Source: Pedococcus sp. 5OH_020
GTDB taxonomy: Bacteria > Actinomycetota > Actinomycetes > Actinomycetales > Dermatophilaceae
Length of the DNA stretch: 64,000 nt
Direction of reading: 5' to 3'
NCBI RefSeq assembly: GCF_027812955.1
Contig: NZ_JAPYZV010000007.1
Span: 186,001 to 250,000 of the forward strand
Made by a program: the position numbers and the translations under genes. The notes below the pieces were generated by a model. That model was given only the letters and a program-made list of their open reading frames with translations. It was not told the origin of the DNA and searched no databases. Positions 41,881-51,326 of this stretch are shown piece after piece (within the stretch, counting starts at the first letter, position 1; each line of letters opens with the position of its first letter).

Positions 41881-43455
41881 GTGAGCGACCCCACCACGGG
41901 CTCTACGCCGGCCGAGACCGGTCCGGAGCGGGAGACCGGTGCCGGGGGGCCGGCTGCCTCGTCCGAGGACGCCCAGCGGGACACCGCCGGTGCCCGGAAG
42001 GGGCACCGGCATCCGTGGCTACGTCGGGCCCTCATCGCCGTCGCCGCCCTGGTCGTCGTCGTCCTGGTGCTTGCCGTCGCGGCATACGTCAAGCTCAACG
42101 GGAACATCCACCGACTCGACCTCTCCAACGCTCTGGGGCAGCGGCCGACCCCCCACGCCACCACCGACGCCGTGACCAACCTGGCACCGCTGACGATGAT
42201 GGTCATGGGGTCGGACAGCCGCGCGGGGACGAAGCTGGGCAAGGGGCAGACCGAGTACGGCATGACGGGTGCGCGCTCCGACACCAACCTCGTGGTCCAC
42301 CTCTCCGCGGACCGGAAGTCGGCGATCGTGGTGTCCATCCCCAGGGACTCCATGACCAAGGCGCCCCGGGACTGCAAGAACAAGAACGACACCGTCCAGA
42401 ACGGCGTCATGCGCCAGTGGAACCAGAACTTCACGCTCGGTGGCCCGGCGTGCACCATCAGGACCTTCGAGGGCCTGACCAACATCTACGTCGACCACTA
42501 CGTCGTCATCGACTTCCGCGGCTTCCAGAACATGGTGGACGCGTTGGGCGGGGTGACGGTCTGCACCCCGACGCCCATCGACGACAAGGACAGCCACCTC
42601 GTACTGCCCGCTGGCAAGACGAAGGTCAACGGCAAGCAGGCGCTCGGGTACGTGCGGGTCCGCAAGACGATCGGTGACGGGTCGGACCTCGGCCGGATCG
42701 ACCGTCAGCAGGCCTTCCTGTCCTCCGTCATCCAGGAGGCGACGAGGTCCTCGATGCTGCTTCGCCCGGACCGCCTCTTCAGGTTCCTCGACGCCGCCAC
42801 CAAGGCCACCACGACCGATCTCGGCGTGGGGGAGATGAAGGACATCGCGCAGAGCGTCGCCAGGATCGGGACGGACCAGATCCGCTTCGTCAAGCTGCCC
42901 ACGACGACGTATGCGCCGGACCCCAACCGTGTGCAGTGGACCCCCGCCGCGGAGACCATCTGGACGGCCATCCGTGAGGACAAGCCGCTGCCTGGCACCA
43001 AGGCACCCTCGGGGACCACGACGTCTACGGCGACCGCGACGCCGGCGCCGCTGACGGTCGCTCCGCGCAGCATCCAGGTCCGGATCAGCAACGACTCCGG
43101 CGTACCCGGCCTGGCCAAGCAAGCCGCTGCCGAGCTGGAGGTGCAGGGGTTCAGGGTCTCCTCCTATGTCACGGGCACCGGTGCGCCCACCCGTGGCGTC
43201 GTGGTGAGGTATGGCGCGGGCATGAAGGAGGCCGCGCGCACGGTGGCGGCGGTGTACCCGGGGGCCCAGATCCGCCAGGACGACCTGCTGGGCTCCACGG
43301 TGGAGCTGAGTATGGGGCTGGGCTCGCCACCGGCGGTGGCGGTGCCGAACCGTTCCGGAAACCAGCCGCTGCCCAAGCCTTCCGTGACCGCCACGACGCC
43401 GAAGTCGACGGAGACGATCGCCGCCAGGACTGCGAACCAGGACATCTGCAGCTGA
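41881..43455 (+). CDS. LytR-CpsA-Psr family cell-wall ligase
   Basis: 524 residues, GTG start with GAGAGG 6 bases upstream; TACACT at 41813-41818 may be the -10. Cytosolic acidic N-terminus, one membrane helix (about 49-70), then the LCP domain (VMGSDSRAGTKLGKGQ, ARSDTNLVVHLSADRKSAIVVSIPRDS, then QALGYVRVRKTIGDGSDLGRIDRQQ) and a C-terminal LytR_C domain (IQVRISNDSGVPGLAKQAA). The LCP arginines and aspartates for pyrophosphate binding are present. LCP enzymes attach glycopolymers from a lipid carrier to peptidoglycan outside the cell. Confidence 0.93.
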   Translation: MSDPTTGSTPAETGPERETGAGGPAASSEDAQRDTAGARKGHRHPWLRRALIAVAALVVVVLVLAVAAYVKLNGNIHRLDLSNALGQRPTPHATTDAVTNLAPLTMMVMGSDSRAGTKLGKGQTEYGMTGARSDTNLVVHLSADRKSAIVVSIPRDSMTKAPRDCKNKNDTVQNGVMRQWNQNFTLGGPACTIRTFEGLTNIYVDHYVVIDFRGFQNMVDALGGVTVCTPTPIDDKDSHLVLPAGKTKVNGKQALGYVRVRKTIGDGSDLGRIDRQQAFLSSVIQEATRSSMLLRPDRLFRFLDAATKATTTDLGVGEMKDIAQSVARIGTDQIRFVKLPTTTYAPDPNRVQWTPAAETIWTAIREDKPLPGTKAPSGTTTSTATATPAPLTVAPRSIQVRISNDSGVPGLAKQAAAELEVQGFRVSSYVTGTGAPTRGVVVRYGAGMKEAARTVAAVYPGAQIRQDDLLGSTVELSMGLGSPPAVAVPNRSGNQPLPKPSVTATTPKSTETIAARTANQDICS

Positions 43456-43556
43456 TCGCGTCCGCCGGTGCCGGCGCCGTGCCTCGGACCGCTTTGCCCC
43501 GGCTGCCAGCCTCCGGATACCCTGTGCGGGCTCGGGTCGACTGGTCGGTCCGGCGT

Positions 43557-43646
43557 GGAGGCGTCGCCTAGTCCGGTCTATGGCGCCGCACTGCTAATGC
43601 GGTTTGGGTTTATCGCCCATCGAGGGTTCAAATCCCTCCGCCTCCG
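43557..43646 (+). tRNA. tRNA-Ser(GCU)
   Basis: 90-base type II tRNA. The acceptor GGAGGCG pairs with CGCCTCC, the anticodon loop is CTGCTAA (anticodon GCT), and the T-arm is GAGGG-TTCAAAT-CCCTC. CCA is not encoded. Confidence 0.97.
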
Positions 43647-43651
43647 CCGAC

Positions 43652-43691
43652 CCGAAGTGGACCCCGACTCTCTCGTCGGGGTCCACTTCGG
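43652..43691. terminator. Terminator after tRNA-Ser(GCU)
   Basis: Perfect 17-pair stem (CCGAAGTGGACCCCGAC) with the loop TCTCTC, 5 bases after the tRNA. It may also serve the convergent GT2 gene. Confidence 0.92.
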
Positions 43692-43718
43692 TGTTGGGCC
43701 GGTGGTTCGGCCGGGGTG

Positions 43719-44978
43719 TCAGCGCGTCACCACGGCGCTGGAGGCCTTGTTGGCCACAGTGGAGGCGGCAGTGGAGGCCGCAGTGGGGGCCGCTGTGCTG
43801 GCCGGGTGCCGAGGTGTGGTCACCGTCCGGAACATCCAGGACCGCATGGCCACGAACCGCAGGACCGTCGACAGCGCGGTCGCCACCGCCACCACGCCCG
43901 TCTGCCAAGGCGTCGTCGCGCCTGGGGCCAGGAGATGCAGCAGCCCCAGGGCGCCCGCCGTCCCGAGCCAGGTCGCCGCGAACACCGCAAGTCCCTGGAG
44001 CTGGTGCACCGCTGCCCCGGGCCCCTGGATGCCGAAGGTCCAGCGCCGGTTCAGCGCCGTGTTGGCGAGCGTGGCGACCAGGAGGGCCGCCAGGTTGGCC
44101 AGCTGAGCGGAGCCGAGCGTGATGCTCAGCGCCGCGAACAGCCCAAGGTGTACGACGGTGCTTGCCACCCCCACAGCGGCGAACCGCTTCAGCTGACGCC
44201 ACGTTCCCGAGCCCGGCGCCGTACGCCCCATCCGGGCAGCCAGGGCAGCCACGGGAAGGGCCCCGGAGGCAAGGGAACGACGTAGCCGCCGGACCCCTCG
44301 GAGGTCTTCCAGCGCCGTCCTCACCAGGTCGACGCGTGAGTCGGGGTCGTCGAACCAGTCGACTGGCACCTCGTGGATCCGCAGGCCCGAGCGTTCCGCC
44401 AGCACGAGCAGCTCGGTGTCGAAGAACCAGGTCGGGTCCTCTACCAGGGGCAGCAGCTCGGCGGCCACATCGGCCCTGATCGCCTTGAACCCGCACTGCG
44501 CATCCGAGAACCTGGCCCCCAGGGCCCCTCGGAGAATCGCGTTGTAGCCGCGCGAGATCACCTCTCGCCTGACCCCGCGGACGACCCGCGAGCCGTGCGC
44601 CAGACGGGACCCGATGGCGAGGTCCGAGTGCCCCGACATGAGCGGGGCCACCAGCGGCCAGAGAGCGTCGAGGTCGGTGGAGAGGTCGACGTCCAGGTAG
44701 GCGAGGATGGGCGCGTCCGAGGCGAGCCACGTCGCCTTGAGCGCCCGTCCCCGGCCCTTCTCCGCCAACGTGACCAGCGCGACGCCCGGCAGCTCGGTGG
44801 CCAGCATCGAGGCGGCCCCCGCGGTCCCGTCGGTGCTCGCATTGTCCGCCACGGTGATCCTGAAGGGGTAGGGAAACGTCTGCACGAGGTGCTGGTGCAC
44901 CCGGCGGACGCAGGCGCCGACGGTGTGCTGCTCGTTGTGGACCGGGATGACGACATCGAGCACGGGAGTGATGGTCAT
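43719..44978 (-). CDS. GT2 glycosyltransferase fused to GtrA-like membrane domain
   Basis: 419 residues from MTITPVLDVVIPVHNEQ; upstream in-frame codons overlap the preceding gene and are not used. Residues 1 to about 250 are a GT-A dolichol-phosphate-mannose-synthase-like domain (ADNASTDGT, YLDVDLSTDLDAL with the DxD-type site, QCGFKAI). Residues about 265-390 are a four-helix GtrA domain (RFAAVGVASTVVHLGLFAAL, NTALNRRWTF). GtrA parts are thought to flip the lipid-linked sugar made by the GT2. The tail is Ala/Ser/Thr-rich. Ten bases downstream of the GT39-like gene, so both act in making and using a polyprenyl-phosphate sugar. Confidence 0.88.
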   Translation of the reverse strand: MTITPVLDVVIPVHNEQHTVGACVRRVHQHLVQTFPYPFRITVADNASTDGTAGAASMLATELPGVALVTLAEKGRGRALKATWLASDAPILAYLDVDLSTDLDALWPLVAPLMSGHSDLAIGSRLAHGSRVVRGVRREVISRGYNAILRGALGARFSDAQCGFKAIRADVAAELLPLVEDPTWFFDTELLVLAERSGLRIHEVPVDWFDDPDSRVDLVRTALEDLRGVRRLRRSLASGALPVAALAARMGRTAPGSGTWRQLKRFAAVGVASTVVHLGLFAALSITLGSAQLANLAALLVATLANTALNRRWTFGIQGPGAAVHQLQGLAVFAATWLGTAGALGLLHLLAPGATTPWQTGVVAVATALSTVLRFVAMRSWMFRTVTTPRHPASTAAPTAASTAASTVANKASSAVVTR

Positions 44979-44988
44979 GGCGCGCCGC

Positions 44989-47055
44989 TCAGGTGGTCTG
45001 CGTGGTCGTCGCCGCGGCCGAGGCTGACGCGAGGGGCTGGGTGAGGTCGTAGAAGGTCGAGCCGCCGATAGTGGCAGAGGCGAAGCTCGCCGCCACCCAG
45101 GTGGAGATCTCGCTGCCCGTGCCGCTCGAGCCCATGCCGCCCATGCCGCCTCGTCCCCCTCCTGCACCGCTGGCGGCGAAGTAGTGGATCTCGCCGGCCG
45201 CGACGTACTGCTGGAACTGCGTCAGCGTGGGGCTGGGGTCGCTGCCGTTGAACCCGCCGATCGCCATGACCGGCAGCCCTGTCGCGAGCTGTAGGCCGGC
45301 CGCGTTCTGCGAGCCGATGGCTGCTGCGACCCATCGGTAGGAGCCGGCGTCTGCGCTGAGGGCTGACACCACCTCCGTGCTGGGCGTGTTCGCGTCGAGG
45401 AGTCCGCCCGGCGAGGCGCCCGTCCCGGGTGCACCCGGGGCCGTCCCGCCGGGCAGCGTCCCACCGGGGAGCGCGCCGCCGCGCAGCGTCCCACCGGCGC
45501 CGAAGCGAGGCATACCCGCGCCGCCGGGGCCATTGCGCCCGGTTGCCGGTCCCGCAGTGACGATGGAGCCCGTGTGAGGGGTCCGCACGGTGTCGACGCT
45601 GTACGCGGCCGGCCCGGCGAGGACCGCCACGAGCGCCCCGGCCAGCACGAGCGGGACCGCCCGCCGGTGGAGCTGCGTGACGAGGAGAAGCAGGAGCGCG
45701 CTGGCGAGACCGGCGGCCAGGATGGCGACCCTGAGGATGCTGCTCCACTCCGTGCGGGACAGCAGGACGAAGGACCAGGTGGCCGCCACCGCGGTGGCCG
45801 TCGCGAGCGTCACAGAGCCCACCGCCTTGCCGCGGTGCTCCCAGGCCTGGGTGGCCCCCATGCCCACCAGGGCCGCGACAGCGGGTGCCAGCGCCACGGT
45901 GTAGTACTCGTGGAAGATGCCCGCCATGAAGGAGAACGTCACCATGGTCACCAGGAGCCAGCCGCCCCACACGACGTACGCCGCGCGTCGGGCGTCGGTG
46001 CGTGGTGCACGGCGCAGCAGGACCAGACCCAGCACCAGCATGATCAGCGCCGAAGGGATGAGCCAGGAGATCTGGCCCCCGAGGGACGCGCTGAACATCC
46101 GCCCGATGCCGGTGCTTCCCCAGCCGTTCCCGCCGCCCACGGAGCCGGTCTCCGCACCGCTGATCCGACCCAGACCGTTGTACCCGAAGGTGACGGACAG
46201 GAACGAGTTGTCCTGGCTGCCACCGATGTAGGGGCGCATGCCTGCCGGCACGAGCTGGACGATGGCTACCCACCACCCGGCGGACAGCACCATCGACGCC
46301 ACTCCGACGAGCGCGCCGGTGATGCGTCGACGCAGGGTCGTGTCAGCGAAGAGCAGGTAGGCGAGCCCGAACGCAGGGACCACGAGCAGCACCTGCAGCG
46401 CCTTCGTCAGGAAGCCGAGTCCGACGAGAGCGCCCACGAGGGCGAACCACTTCGTCGAGCCCCGCTCGATGGACCTCATCGTGGCCCAGGCGCCCAGCGC
46501 CATGACCAGGACGAGGAGGGCGTCCGGGTTGTTGAAGCGGAACATCAGGACGGCGACCGGGGTGAGAGCCAGGACAGCTCCGGACAGCAGCCCGGCGGCG
46601 GCACCGAACTGCCGTCGCACCGTCGCATAGACCACGGCTACGGTCCCGACGCCCATGAGGACCTCCGGCAGGAGGATCGCGAGAGAGCTGAGCCCGAGGA
46701 GCCGGACGGACAGTGCCATGACCCACAGGGCCGCCGGCGGCTTGTCGACGGTGATCGAGTTGCCCGCGTCGGAGGAGCCGTAGAAGAACGCCTCCCAGCT
46801 CGTGCTGCCGGCCTGGGCCGCCGCCGAGTAGAACGAGTTCGCGTAGCCACTCGAGGTGAGGTTGTAGACGTAGAGGAGGCCTGTGACCAACAGCAGGCCC
46901 AACAGAGCGGGCCAGGCCCATTCGGGGTCGCCCTCGACCCCTCGCCACAGGCGGTGGACCCGTGTGGGAGCTGTGGTCCTCGCCGTGGCGGGAGTGGAGC
47001 GAGGCAGGGGAGCGGCGGAGTCGTCCGCCTGGCGGTGCAGGGTCAGGGTGTCCAT
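44989..47055 (-). CDS. GT39/ArnT-like membrane glycosyltransferase
   Basis: 688 residues with about 10-12 membrane helices. The first periplasmic loop holds the GT-C features (GYANSFYSAAAQAGSTSWEAFFYG, TVDKPPAALWVMAL). Family proteins move a sugar from a polyprenyl phosphate to protein or glycolipid on the outer side of the membrane. A soluble C-terminal region has a low-complexity Gly/Pro stretch (GGTLRGGALPGGTLPGG) before a folded part with VSALSADAGSYRWVAAAIG. Operonic with the GT2-GtrA protein, its probable donor supplier. Confidence 0.88.
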   Translation of the reverse strand: MDTLTLHRQADDSAAPLPRSTPATARTTAPTRVHRLWRGVEGDPEWAWPALLGLLLVTGLLYVYNLTSSGYANSFYSAAAQAGSTSWEAFFYGSSDAGNSITVDKPPAALWVMALSVRLLGLSSLAILLPEVLMGVGTVAVVYATVRRQFGAAAGLLSGAVLALTPVAVLMFRFNNPDALLVLVMALGAWATMRSIERGSTKWFALVGALVGLGFLTKALQVLLVVPAFGLAYLLFADTTLRRRITGALVGVASMVLSAGWWVAIVQLVPAGMRPYIGGSQDNSFLSVTFGYNGLGRISGAETGSVGGGNGWGSTGIGRMFSASLGGQISWLIPSALIMLVLGLVLLRRAPRTDARRAAYVVWGGWLLVTMVTFSFMAGIFHEYYTVALAPAVAALVGMGATQAWEHRGKAVGSVTLATATAVAATWSFVLLSRTEWSSILRVAILAAGLASALLLLLVTQLHRRAVPLVLAGALVAVLAGPAAYSVDTVRTPHTGSIVTAGPATGRNGPGGAGMPRFGAGGTLRGGALPGGTLPGGTAPGAPGTGASPGGLLDANTPSTEVVSALSADAGSYRWVAAAIGSQNAAGLQLATGLPVMAIGGFNGSDPSPTLTQFQQYVAAGEIHYFAASGAGGGRGGMGGMGSSGTGSEISTWVAASFASATIGGSTFYDLTQPLASASAAATTTQTT

Positions 47056-47130
47056 GACTCAACGTTGGGGCGGCGCACTGTGCGGTTGCTGTGACCATCC
47101 TGAGGTGCCTCGATGAGGCGCGGCCGAGCG

Positions 47131-48606
47131 TCAGGCAGCAGGCAGCAGGACGGAGAACCGGGTGTGTCCCGGCGTGCTGTCCAGCTCCACGTGGCCGCCG
47201 TGCGACCTCGTCACCGCATCGACGATGCTCAGCCCCAGACCGGTCGAGCCGCCAGCGCGGTTGCGAGAGTCGTCGCCGCGGGTGAAGCGCCGGAACACAT
47301 TGGGCTGCAGGGGGTCTGGGATCCCCGGTCCGTCGTCCGTCACGCTGATCCGCACCCAGGCCCCGTCGGGCCGCACCGAGGTCACGACCTTCGTGCCCGA
47401 GGGCGTATGGGTGCGTGCGTTCGCCAACAGGTTGGCCACCACCTGGTGGAGCCGGGCGTGGTCACCCGTCACCTCGACCGGCTCCTCGGGCAGGTCGAGC
47501 TCCCAGCGGTGACCTGGCGCGGCGGCGTGCGCGTCGCTGACGGCGTCCACCGCCAGCAGGGACAGGTCCACCAGCGCGCGGTCCAGCGGCCTGCCCGCGT
47601 CGAGCCGAGCCAGCAGCAGGAGGTCCTCGACGAGGTCCTGCATGCGCAGCGCCTCGGACTCGACCCGGGACAGGGCGTGGCTCACGGTCTGCGGGACGGG
47701 GTCGCGCTCGCGACGCGAGAGCTCCGCGTACCCGCGGATCGACGCCAGTGGCGTGCGGAGCTCGTGTGACGCGTCCGCGACGAACTGACGCACGCGTTGC
47801 TCGCTCTCGTGGCGCGACTGGAGGGCCCCCTCCACGTTGTCCAACAGGTTGTTCAGCGCCAGGCCCACCTGCCCGACCTCGGTCCGCGGGTCGGTGTCCA
47901 AGGCCGGCACGCGTTCGGCGAGGGCCACGTCGCCCGAGTCCAGCTTGAGTGTGGCGACATGGCTGGCGGTATGGGCGACTCGTTGCAGGGGAGCGAGGTT
48001 GCGGCGTACCAGCCAGGTCCCGCCCGCCGCGACCAGCACGAACCCGATGATGGTGCCACCGGTGATCAGGGTGGTCACCTGGTTGACGATCCTCGCCACA
48101 GGCGCCGCGGGCAGACCTGCCAGAACCGTCTGGCCCTGGCGGTTGAGTCCCGCCACGACGACGTAGTCGCCGAGGCCCTTGATGCTCACCGTCTGGGGGG
48201 TACCGCCGATCCCGGCCTGCTTGAGCTGGTCGATCTGGGCCCCGCTGAGGGCACTGATGGTCTCGCCCCGCTCGACCCGGTTGAGGACGGCGGTGCCGTC
48301 GACCAGGATGAGGCTCAGCTGCTCGCCACCCGCTCCCGGGGGCCCGCCCAACGGCACCTCGTCACCGTCCCCCGCATGGTCGGGTCCACGCAGGCCTCCG
48401 CTGAGCCGCATCGCGCTCGCTCGTACGGTGTCGTCGAGCTGCCCCACAAGGTACTGGTCGAGCAGCACGACGATCAGCGAGGCGGTCGCCAGCGTCACGG
48501 CGAGAAAGAGCCCGACCACCGTGGCGACGAGCTTGGTGCTCAGCGACCAGGTGGGCGGGGAGAGGCGCGCCCGTATGGAGCCCGGCGCTGCGGCAGCACG
48601 GTTCAT
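47131..48606 (-). CDS. Sensor histidine kinase
   Basis: 491 residues from MNRAAAAP; ATGA overlap with the response regulator. Two membrane helices (about 27-50 and 180-200) flank an extracellular sensor domain of about 130 residues. HAMP follows, then the H-box with His281 (ADASHELRTPLASIRGY), N-box (HQVVANLLANARTHTP), and G boxes (VTDDGPGIP, STGLGLSIV). Typical of MprB/TcrY-type kinases. The signal is unknown; its position next to the glycosylation genes and a small membrane protein hints at envelope sensing. Confidence 0.93.
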   Translation of the reverse strand: MNRAAAAPGSIRARLSPPTWSLSTKLVATVVGLFLAVTLATASLIVVLLDQYLVGQLDDTVRASAMRLSGGLRGPDHAGDGDEVPLGGPPGAGGEQLSLILVDGTAVLNRVERGETISALSGAQIDQLKQAGIGGTPQTVSIKGLGDYVVVAGLNRQGQTVLAGLPAAPVARIVNQVTTLITGGTIIGFVLVAAGGTWLVRRNLAPLQRVAHTASHVATLKLDSGDVALAERVPALDTDPRTEVGQVGLALNNLLDNVEGALQSRHESEQRVRQFVADASHELRTPLASIRGYAELSRRERDPVPQTVSHALSRVESEALRMQDLVEDLLLLARLDAGRPLDRALVDLSLLAVDAVSDAHAAAPGHRWELDLPEEPVEVTGDHARLHQVVANLLANARTHTPSGTKVVTSVRPDGAWVRISVTDDGPGIPDPLQPNVFRRFTRGDDSRNRAGGSTGLGLSIVDAVTRSHGGHVELDSTPGHTRFSVLLPAA

Positions 48607-49337
48607 GCTGCCGGCTTGAGCACGTACCCGACCCCGCGCATCGTGTGGATCATCGGCTCGCGCCCCGCGTCGATCTTCTTGCGGAGGTAGGAGATGTAGA
48701 GCTCCACCACGTTGGCCTGACCGCCGAAGTCGTAGTTCCAGACGCGGTCGAGGATCTGCGCCTTGGACAGGACGCGCTTCGGGTTGCGCATGAGATAGCG
48801 CAGCAGCTCGAACTCCGTGGCGGTCAGCTGGATGTGTTGACCGGCCCTGGTCACCTCGTGGCTGTCCTCGTCCATCGTGAGGTCGCCGACGGCCAGGACC
48901 GACGACGCCTCGTCCGCCACCACCGCGGTACGGCGCATCAGGGCGCGGAGGCGGGCGACGACCTCCTCGAGGCTGAAGGGCTTGGTGACGTAGTCGTCGC
49001 CGCCGGCGGTGAGCCCCGCCACCCGGTCCTCGACGGCATCCTTGGCGGTGAGGAACAGGACAGGGACATGGGGGGAGTCGGCGCGCATCCGGCGCAGGAC
49101 CTCGAGACCGTCGAAGTCGGGCAGCATCATGTCGAGCGCCACGGCGTCGGGCTGGAACTCTCGCGCAACGCGCACCGCGGAGGCGCCGTTCGCAGCCGTG
49201 CGCACGTCCCACCCCTCGTACCTCAGAGCCATGCTCAGCAGCTCGGTGAGGTTGCTCTCGTCGTCGACGACCAGGACGCGCACCGGTGAGCCGTCGAGGC
49301 GCTGGAGGCGGGACGAGGTGGTGGGCTGCGTGTTCAT
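48603..49337 (-). CDS. OmpR-family response regulator
   Basis: 244 residues from MNTQPTTSSRLQRL; earlier in-frame codons overlap the divergent promoter region. The receiver domain has the phosphoacceptor Asp69 (VALDMMLPDFDG), the acidic pair DDE and the lysine in VTKPFS; the C-terminal winged helix has TEFELLRYLMRNPKRVLSKAQIL and VVELYISYLRKKID. Co-transcribed with the kinase and divergent from the gene at 49508, a likely target. Confidence 0.94.
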   Translation of the reverse strand: MNTQPTTSSRLQRLDGSPVRVLVVDDESNLTELLSMALRYEGWDVRTAANGASAVRVAREFQPDAVALDMMLPDFDGLEVLRRMRADSPHVPVLFLTAKDAVEDRVAGLTAGGDDYVTKPFSLEEVVARLRALMRRTAVVADEASSVLAVGDLTMDEDSHEVTRAGQHIQLTATEFELLRYLMRNPKRVLSKAQILDRVWNYDFGGQANVVELYISYLRKKIDAGREPMIHTMRGVGYVLKPAA

Positions 49338-49507
49338 GGGCTCAGCAAACACCGGATTCCTGGGCAGTGGCGAGGCTCCTCCTGTGTGAACGCTGTGAGG
49401 CGGCTTTGCGCGATGCTCAGCGACGCGATACCGGGGCCACAGGAACCCCACAGCGCTCGGCGGGAGTCTCGGAGAACGACATCCAGCCCACTCTTTCGGA
49501 GCAACCC

Positions 49508-49936
49508 ATGACCAGCCCTGTGAGCAGCACTGACGAGACCGTCGAGCCGACGTGGGCCACCACGCACAGCACGTCGTATGCGACCACCGCCACCGCCCCG
49601 GTCACGGAACCGCCGGTCGCGCTGCCTGTCGCCGCCACGTCTGCCCCTGCGCTCAACCCCCCCACCTGGTCGGGGCGCAAGACCGCGATCGCCGCGGCCC
49701 TCGCGATCGGCATCTCGTCGGTGGGTGCGGCCGGCGCCGCCGTGGCTGTGCCCACGGGGTCGTTCCAAGGAGACCAGGCCCAGTTCCAGCGTGGCGGCTT
49801 CAGCCCCGGCCGTGGCGGGCCAGGCGGCGCCCGAGGACGGTTCCAGCAACCTCCGGGCGGACAGCTCCAGCAAGGCCCGAACGGCACCACCTCGCAGCTG
49901 CCGGGAAGCACCTCTCAAGACCCGAGCACGACATGA
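49508..49936 (+). CDS. Small single-pass membrane protein with Gly/Gln-rich tail
   Basis: 142 residues; CGGAG lies 6 bases before the ATG. Thr/Pro/Ala-rich cytosolic start, one helix (57-81, KTAIAAALAIGISSVGAAG) and a tail of about 60 residues rich in Gly, Gln, Pro and Arg (FSPGRGGPGGARGRF, QQPPGG). I know no family name. Divergent from the response regulator, so probably under its control. The tail resembles the low-complexity part of the GT39-like protein nearby. Confidence 0.6.
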   Translation: MTSPVSSTDETVEPTWATTHSTSYATTATAPVTEPPVALPVAATSAPALNPPTWSGRKTAIAAALAIGISSVGAAGAAVAVPTGSFQGDQAQFQRGGFSPGRGGPGGARGRFQQPPGGQLQQGPNGTTSQLPGSTSQDPSTT

Positions 49937-50221
49937 CCACCCTTTGGCTCCACTCCGGCCGGCTGCCCGTCGGGCCCGCGCAGTGGTGGAGGTCAGCGAT
50001 CCGGTACGGCGCCTCGGTGCTCGGGCGGCGAGGCAAGTACCAGAGCTCGCGCCAAGGCGAAAAATCGGCACAGGTCAAAGACTTCGGCGCGGTGCCTGTC
50101 TGCGGCGGCATACGACCTCTGGCGTACCAGCGTTCCGCCACCGGCACTGTCGAGCCCCCAATCCCCTGCGGTTCCAGGTAAAGACGCCGGAGAACACCGG
50201 CGTGCCTACCTCGAACCAGGG
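49937..50221. other. Gap downstream of the small membrane protein gene
   Basis: An 82-codon frame (49933-50181) overlaps the previous stop by ATGA, but its makeup (no hydrophobic core, mixed basic composition) is not convincing, and I do not call it. No clear terminator is seen, and nothing else stands out. Confidence 0.4.
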
Positions 50222-51268
50222 TCACTGAGGACGGATCTCGCCCGACCCGCGGACCACGAGCTCCGGGGTGATGACGATGTGGTGCGGCGGTGAGACGTCG
50301 CCGTCGATGCGAGCGAACAGCAGCCGCGCCACCTCCTCCCCGATGCGGCGTACGTCCTGCCTGACCACCGTGAGGCCCGGCTCCAGTACGTCGGCGAGTG
50401 GGAAGTCGTCGAAGCCGACCAGTGCCACCTTCGAGGACAGGCCGCTGTGGCGCAGGGCGCGTACGGCTCCGATCGCCACGGTGTTCCGCGCGGCGAACAC
50501 CGCCGTCGGCGGCGACGGACGCGCGAGGACCTCCAGGAGCGCAGCCATGGCCTCGGCATCCGAGCGGATCTCGGTGACCACCAGCCGCGGGTCGAGCACC
50601 ATGTCGCGTTCCGCGAGGCCGCTCTCGAACCCGCTCAGGCGCTCTGCGGCCGTCTGGATGGCGGTCAGGTCGCCGAGGAAGGCGATGCGTGAATGGCCTT
50701 GGCCCACCAGGTGATGGGCGGCCTGACGCGCGCCGCTGATGTTGTCGACCGTCACGCTGTCGGCGTCGACGCCCTGCGGTCGACGGTCGACGAAGACGAG
50801 CGGGAGGCCGCCACGGACCTCGTCCACGAGGTAGTCCTGGCGCTCGGTCGCCGGCATGATGAGGAGTCCGTCGACGCGGCGGCGCAGCAGGCTCTCGACC
50901 AGCGTGCGCTCCCGGCTCGGCTCCTCGTCCAGGCTGGACGCGAGGATGGCCACGTCGCGCTGGTGGGCGGCATCCTCGAGGGCGCGTAGCAGGCTCGAGG
51001 AGAAGCTGTTGCTGACGTCCTGGAGCAGTGCGCCCACCGTCGAGGTCCGTGCATCTCCGCGACGCAGGTTGCTGGCGGCGAGGTTGTGCCGGTAGCCGAG
51101 CTGGAGGACCGCGCGTTCGACCTTGGCCGTCACCACGGGGGAGACCCCCGCCTCGTTGTTCACCACCCGCGAGACGGTCTTCAGGCTCACCCCCGCAAGA
51201 GCCGCGACGTCGCGCATGGTGGAGCGTGGACGCCGGCCATCTCGGCCTGACAACGATGTCAAGGGCAT
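50222..51268 (-). CDS. LacI-family repressor of the sugar ABC operon
   Basis: 348 residues. The N-terminal HTH is TMRDVAALAGVSLKTVSRVVN and the hinge is HNLAASNLRRG; the C-terminal domain is periplasmic-binding-protein-like (VGALLQDVSNSFSSSLLRAL, VALVGFDDFPLADVLEPGLTVVRQD). The -10 TACAAA sits 7 bases from the ATG, so the mRNA is probably leaderless. An operator-like palindrome lies in its first codons, indicating autorepression. The effector is probably the transported sugar or its phosphate. Confidence 0.93.
   Translation of the reverse strand: MPLTSLSGRDGRRPRSTMRDVAALAGVSLKTVSRVVNNEAGVSPVVTAKVERAVLQLGYRHNLAASNLRRGDARTSTVGALLQDVSNSFSSSLLRALEDAAHQRDVAILASSLDEEPSRERTLVESLLRRRVDGLLIMPATERQDYLVDEVRGGLPLVFVDRRPQGVDADSVTVDNISGARQAAHHLVGQGHSRIAFLGDLTAIQTAAERLSGFESGLAERDMVLDPRLVVTEIRSDAEAMAALLEVLARPSPPTAVFAARNTVAIGAVRALRHSGLSSKVALVGFDDFPLADVLEPGLTVVRQDVRRIGEEVARLLFARIDGDVSPPHHIVITPELVVRGSGEIRPQ
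51248..51261. promoter_or_regulatory. LacI-type operator 1, inside the repressor gene
   Basis: TGACAACGATGTCA, an imperfect palindrome with the same half-sites as operator 2, from about +8 to +21 of the repressor transcript. It suggests autorepression by roadblock. Confidence 0.7.
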
Positions 51269-51275
51269 GTGACTA

Positions 51276-51304
51276 TTTGTAGCGGACTATTGACAGCATG
51301 CCAA
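51276..51304 (-). promoter_or_regulatory. Promoter of the repressor gene
   Basis: On the minus strand TTGGCA, a 17-base spacer and TACAAA, then 7 bases to the ATG at 51268. Confidence 0.6.
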
Positions 51305-51318
51305 TAGGTGAGTAGAAA
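51290..51318 (+). promoter_or_regulatory. Promoter of the sugar ABC operon
   Basis: A perfect TTGACA, a 17-base spacer and TAGAAA. It overlaps the divergent repressor promoter, whose spacer contains this -35. Confidence 0.7.
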
Positions 51319-51326
51319 TCACATGC

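Noticed and set aside
49933-50181. 82-codon gene after the small membrane protein
   Set aside because: ATGA overlap is suggestive, but there is no hydrophobic core, domain or coding-like composition to support it.
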